Origin: Myxococcota bacterium
GTDB taxonomy: Bacteria > Myxococcota_A > UBA9160 > SMWR01
Direction of reading: 5' to 3'
Assembly (NCBI GenBank): GCA_039030075.1
Contig: JBCCEW010000021.1
Coordinates: 40,425-104,424 of the forward strand
Length of the DNA stretch: 64,000 nucleotides
Both the position numbers and the translations under genes were made by a program. Below, one piece after another: positions 62,320-64,000 of this stretch. Positions within the stretch are counted from its first letter, which is position 1. Each line of letters opens with the position of its first letter. The notes under the pieces are model-generated. The model saw only the letters and a program-made list of their open reading frames with translations, was not told the DNA's origin and searched no databases.

Positions 62320-62361
62320 TGGGCAGCCGCGTGGACGGCCTCGGCGACGCGAGGAGCTAGC

Positions 62362-63678
62362 GTGAAAGCGCGTCTCGTACAGCTCGCAGGCGATCGGAAG
62401 GTGCGCAGTGTGCGCGTCGAGGATCGACCGATCACTCTCGGTCGCGATCCGGCCTGCGACGTGCCGATCGCGAGCGAGCGCGTCTCGCGACAGCACGCGC
62501 GCATCGAGCTCCTCGGCGGCGTGCACTATCTGGTCGACGAAGGCAGCGCGAACGGGACCCAGCACCGCGGTCGCCCCGTCGAGGGACGCGTGGTCCTCGA
62601 GCCGGGCGATCGCTTCCAGCTCGCCGACGAGGTGGCGTTCCGCTACGAGACCGAGCGCGAGATGCCCTGGTGGGCGATCGCCGTCGCCGTGGTCGTCGTT
62701 GCCGGCGCCGTCGCCGGTGCGCTGCTGCTCAGCGGTGGCGATCCCGCCTGGGACGAGGCGTTGTTGCTCGCCGAAGAGGCCGTCGCCGCGGACGAGGCCC
62801 GCGACTACGGCCGCGCTCACGACAAACTGCGCGCCGCGGTCGGGCACCTGCTGCGCGAAGGGCGGCTCGACGACGTTCCACGCAGCCAGGCCGTCGAGGT
62901 CGCGCTCGCGCGCATCGAAGAGCGACTCCAGAGCGGCAAGAACCTCGAGGCGCTCCTCGAACGCTCGGAGCGCCGCAGCGAGCCGGTCGAGATGGTCGTC
63001 GAGGGCGAATGCCGGCTCGACGAGGTCTCGGTGGACGGCTTCGATCGCTGCCTCCACGAGCGTGTGGAGCAGATCATGATCGGGCTGCGTCAGGACCCGG
63101 GTGGCGTGCCCGACCGCTTCTATGGCGAAGTGGCACGGCGCATGAAGCGCGAGCGGCGCTTCTTGAACAACGCCCTGGGGCGGGGCCTTCGTTACCGCGA
63201 GATGATGACCGAGGAGCTGAAGCGCGCCTACATGCCGCCCCTGCTCCACTACCTCTCCTGCATCGAGAGCGGCTACAAGACCGAAGCGAAGAGTCACGCC
63301 GGGGCGCTCGGACTGTGGCAGTTCATGCCCGGAACCGCGCGCGACTACGGACTCCGGGTGGGGGGGGCCGGGGACGAGCGCAAGGACCCCCAGCGGTCGA
63401 CGATGGCCGCCGCGCGCTACCTGCGCTCGCTGGCCTTCGAGTTCGGGGGCGAATCGCTGATGCTCGTGCTCGCCAGCTACAACCGCGGCGAGAACGGGGT
63501 GCGGCGGGCGCTGAAGCGCCTCGAGGATCCCTACAGCGACCGTTCCTACTGGGCGCTAGTGGACGCGGGGCTTCTCCCCCAGGAGACGGCCGACTACGTC
63601 ACCCGCTACTTCGCGGCGGCGGTGGCCGGCGAGGCGGGCCTCCCCAGCGTCGCCTTGTTGACCGCCGCGGGCTACTGA
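62362..63678 (+). CDS. FHA domain fused to a membrane-anchored lytic transglycosylase
   Basis: The 438-residue protein has a cytoplasmic FHA domain (residues about 5-95) with GRDP, the SRQHARIE phosphopeptide pocket (Ser42, Arg43, His45) and GSANGT. One membrane helix follows at about 103-124. The periplasmic part has a helical linker and a soluble lytic transglycosylase (SLT) domain: catalytic Glu302 in IESGY, AGALGLWQFMPGTARDYGL at 313-331 and ASYNRGENGV at 371-380. FHA domains bind phosphothreonine; SLT enzymes cut glycan strands. The fusion would couple kinase signalling to wall cutting. GAGGAG precedes the GTG by five bases. Confidence 0.9.
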   Translation: MKARLVQLAGDRKVRSVRVEDRPITLGRDPACDVPIASERVSRQHARIELLGGVHYLVDEGSANGTQHRGRPVEGRVVLEPGDRFQLADEVAFRYETEREMPWWAIAVAVVVVAGAVAGALLLSGGDPAWDEALLLAEEAVAADEARDYGRAHDKLRAAVGHLLREGRLDDVPRSQAVEVALARIEERLQSGKNLEALLERSERRSEPVEMVVEGECRLDEVSVDGFDRCLHERVEQIMIGLRQDPGGVPDRFYGEVARRMKRERRFLNNALGRGLRYREMMTEELKRAYMPPLLHYLSCIESGYKTEAKSHAGALGLWQFMPGTARDYGLRVGGAGDERKDPQRSTMAAARYLRSLAFEFGGESLMLVLASYNRGENGVRRALKRLEDPYSDRSYWALVDAGLLPQETADYVTRYFAAAVAGEAGLPSVALLTAAGY

Positions 63679-63774
63679 AGCCCCGCCGGTCGGGTATCCT
63701 GCCGGGATTCGTACAGAAACCGAGCGCGGGGGCCACTCACTCCCGCAGCGAGTGCGCTCCAGCGAGAGGACGGC

Positions 63775-64000
63775 TTGGCGTTTCGAGATCTTCTGCGAAA
63801 GCTCGGACTCGGCTCCGGCTCCGACGATGTGCAGCACGGCGTGCGGCGGGCCCGCTTGCCCCAGCGTCCCACAGACGCGCCGACGGTCCGGGTCCCGGTC
63901 GTGCCGGCGGGGGGGACCGCGCCGGAGACGCCGCCACCGCCCGCCGAAGCGCCGCCGGCGTCTGCGGCCGCGCCCCCGCCGCTCCCCGCGGCTCCGGCAG
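63775..64000 (+). CDS. Partial gene of unknown function, cut by the window end
   Basis: A frame open to the end of the window starts at TTG with GAGAGGA four bases before it. The first residues are LAFRDLLRKLGLGSGSDD, then a very Pro/Ala-rich stretch. No family was recognised from about 75 residues. A TTG start and the Pro-rich composition make it tentative, but the direction and spacing fit continuation of the tssJKLM operon. Confidence 0.4.
   Translation, partial: MAFRDLLRKLGLGSGSDDVQHGVRRARLPQRPTDAPTVRVPVVPAGGTAPETPPPPAEAPPASAAAPPPLPAAPA

Overview
The window is GC-rich chromosomal DNA from a Gram-negative bacterium, densely coded, with many GTG and TTG starts and many four-base NTGA stop/start overlaps. 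Outer-membrane lipoproteins, a PEP-CTERM protein, coenzyme F420 genes, an FtsEX-EnvC-Ctp division block and a type VI secretion system (T6SS) with a Ser/Thr kinase and an FHA protein together suggest a deltaproteobacterial-type lineage (Myxococcota, Binatota or a relative). This placement is inference. No rRNA, tRNA, insertion sequence or CRISPR array was recognised.

Positions 1-30600 hold mostly housekeeping genes. In order they are: an aminotransferase and engB; a leftward operon of a DUF4124-like protein followed by cofD, cofC and cofE (F420 side-chain assembly); a secreted propeller-like protein coupled to a PEP-CTERM/lamin-tail protein; a methyltransferase; a small conserved gene coupled to ftsE-ftsX-envC and followed by ctpA; xseA, then xseB-ispA-dxs, then tlyA; an IscA/ErpA-type Fe-S carrier and a cysteine desulfurase; cysC; and a long run of a TPR lipoprotein, a LolB-like lipoprotein and a five-gene peptide ABC transporter. 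A leftward TPR-like gene of unknown role closes this part.

Positions 30800 to the end hold a T6SS locus containing all thirteen core components: tssA, B, C, E, F, VgrG (tssI), F again, G, clpV (tssH), hcp (tssD), J, K, L and M. Inserted after vgrG is a cargo/spike module of a DUF2169-pentapeptide fusion, a second pentapeptide-repeat protein, a DUF3540 protein and a PAAR-like DUF4150 tip. Opposing the main direction are a TssB-TssC-like fusion, a proline-rich lipoprotein and a membrane-bound Ser/Thr kinase. Downstream of tssM lie another lipoprotein and a protein joining a cytoplasmic FHA domain through one membrane helix to a periplasmic lytic transglycosylase.

The T6SS parts suggest how the machine may work. 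The kinase and FHA domain resemble the threonine-phosphorylation switch known from other T6SSs, but here the FHA reader is fused to a wall-cutting enzyme, so phosphorylation could be tied directly to opening peptidoglycan for the TssJLM complex. Two different TssF proteins with one TssG match the known TssF2-TssG1 baseplate wedge and could form an asymmetric heterodimer. The TssBC fusion may be a specialised sheath or cap subunit. These are hypotheses from domain order and gene context.
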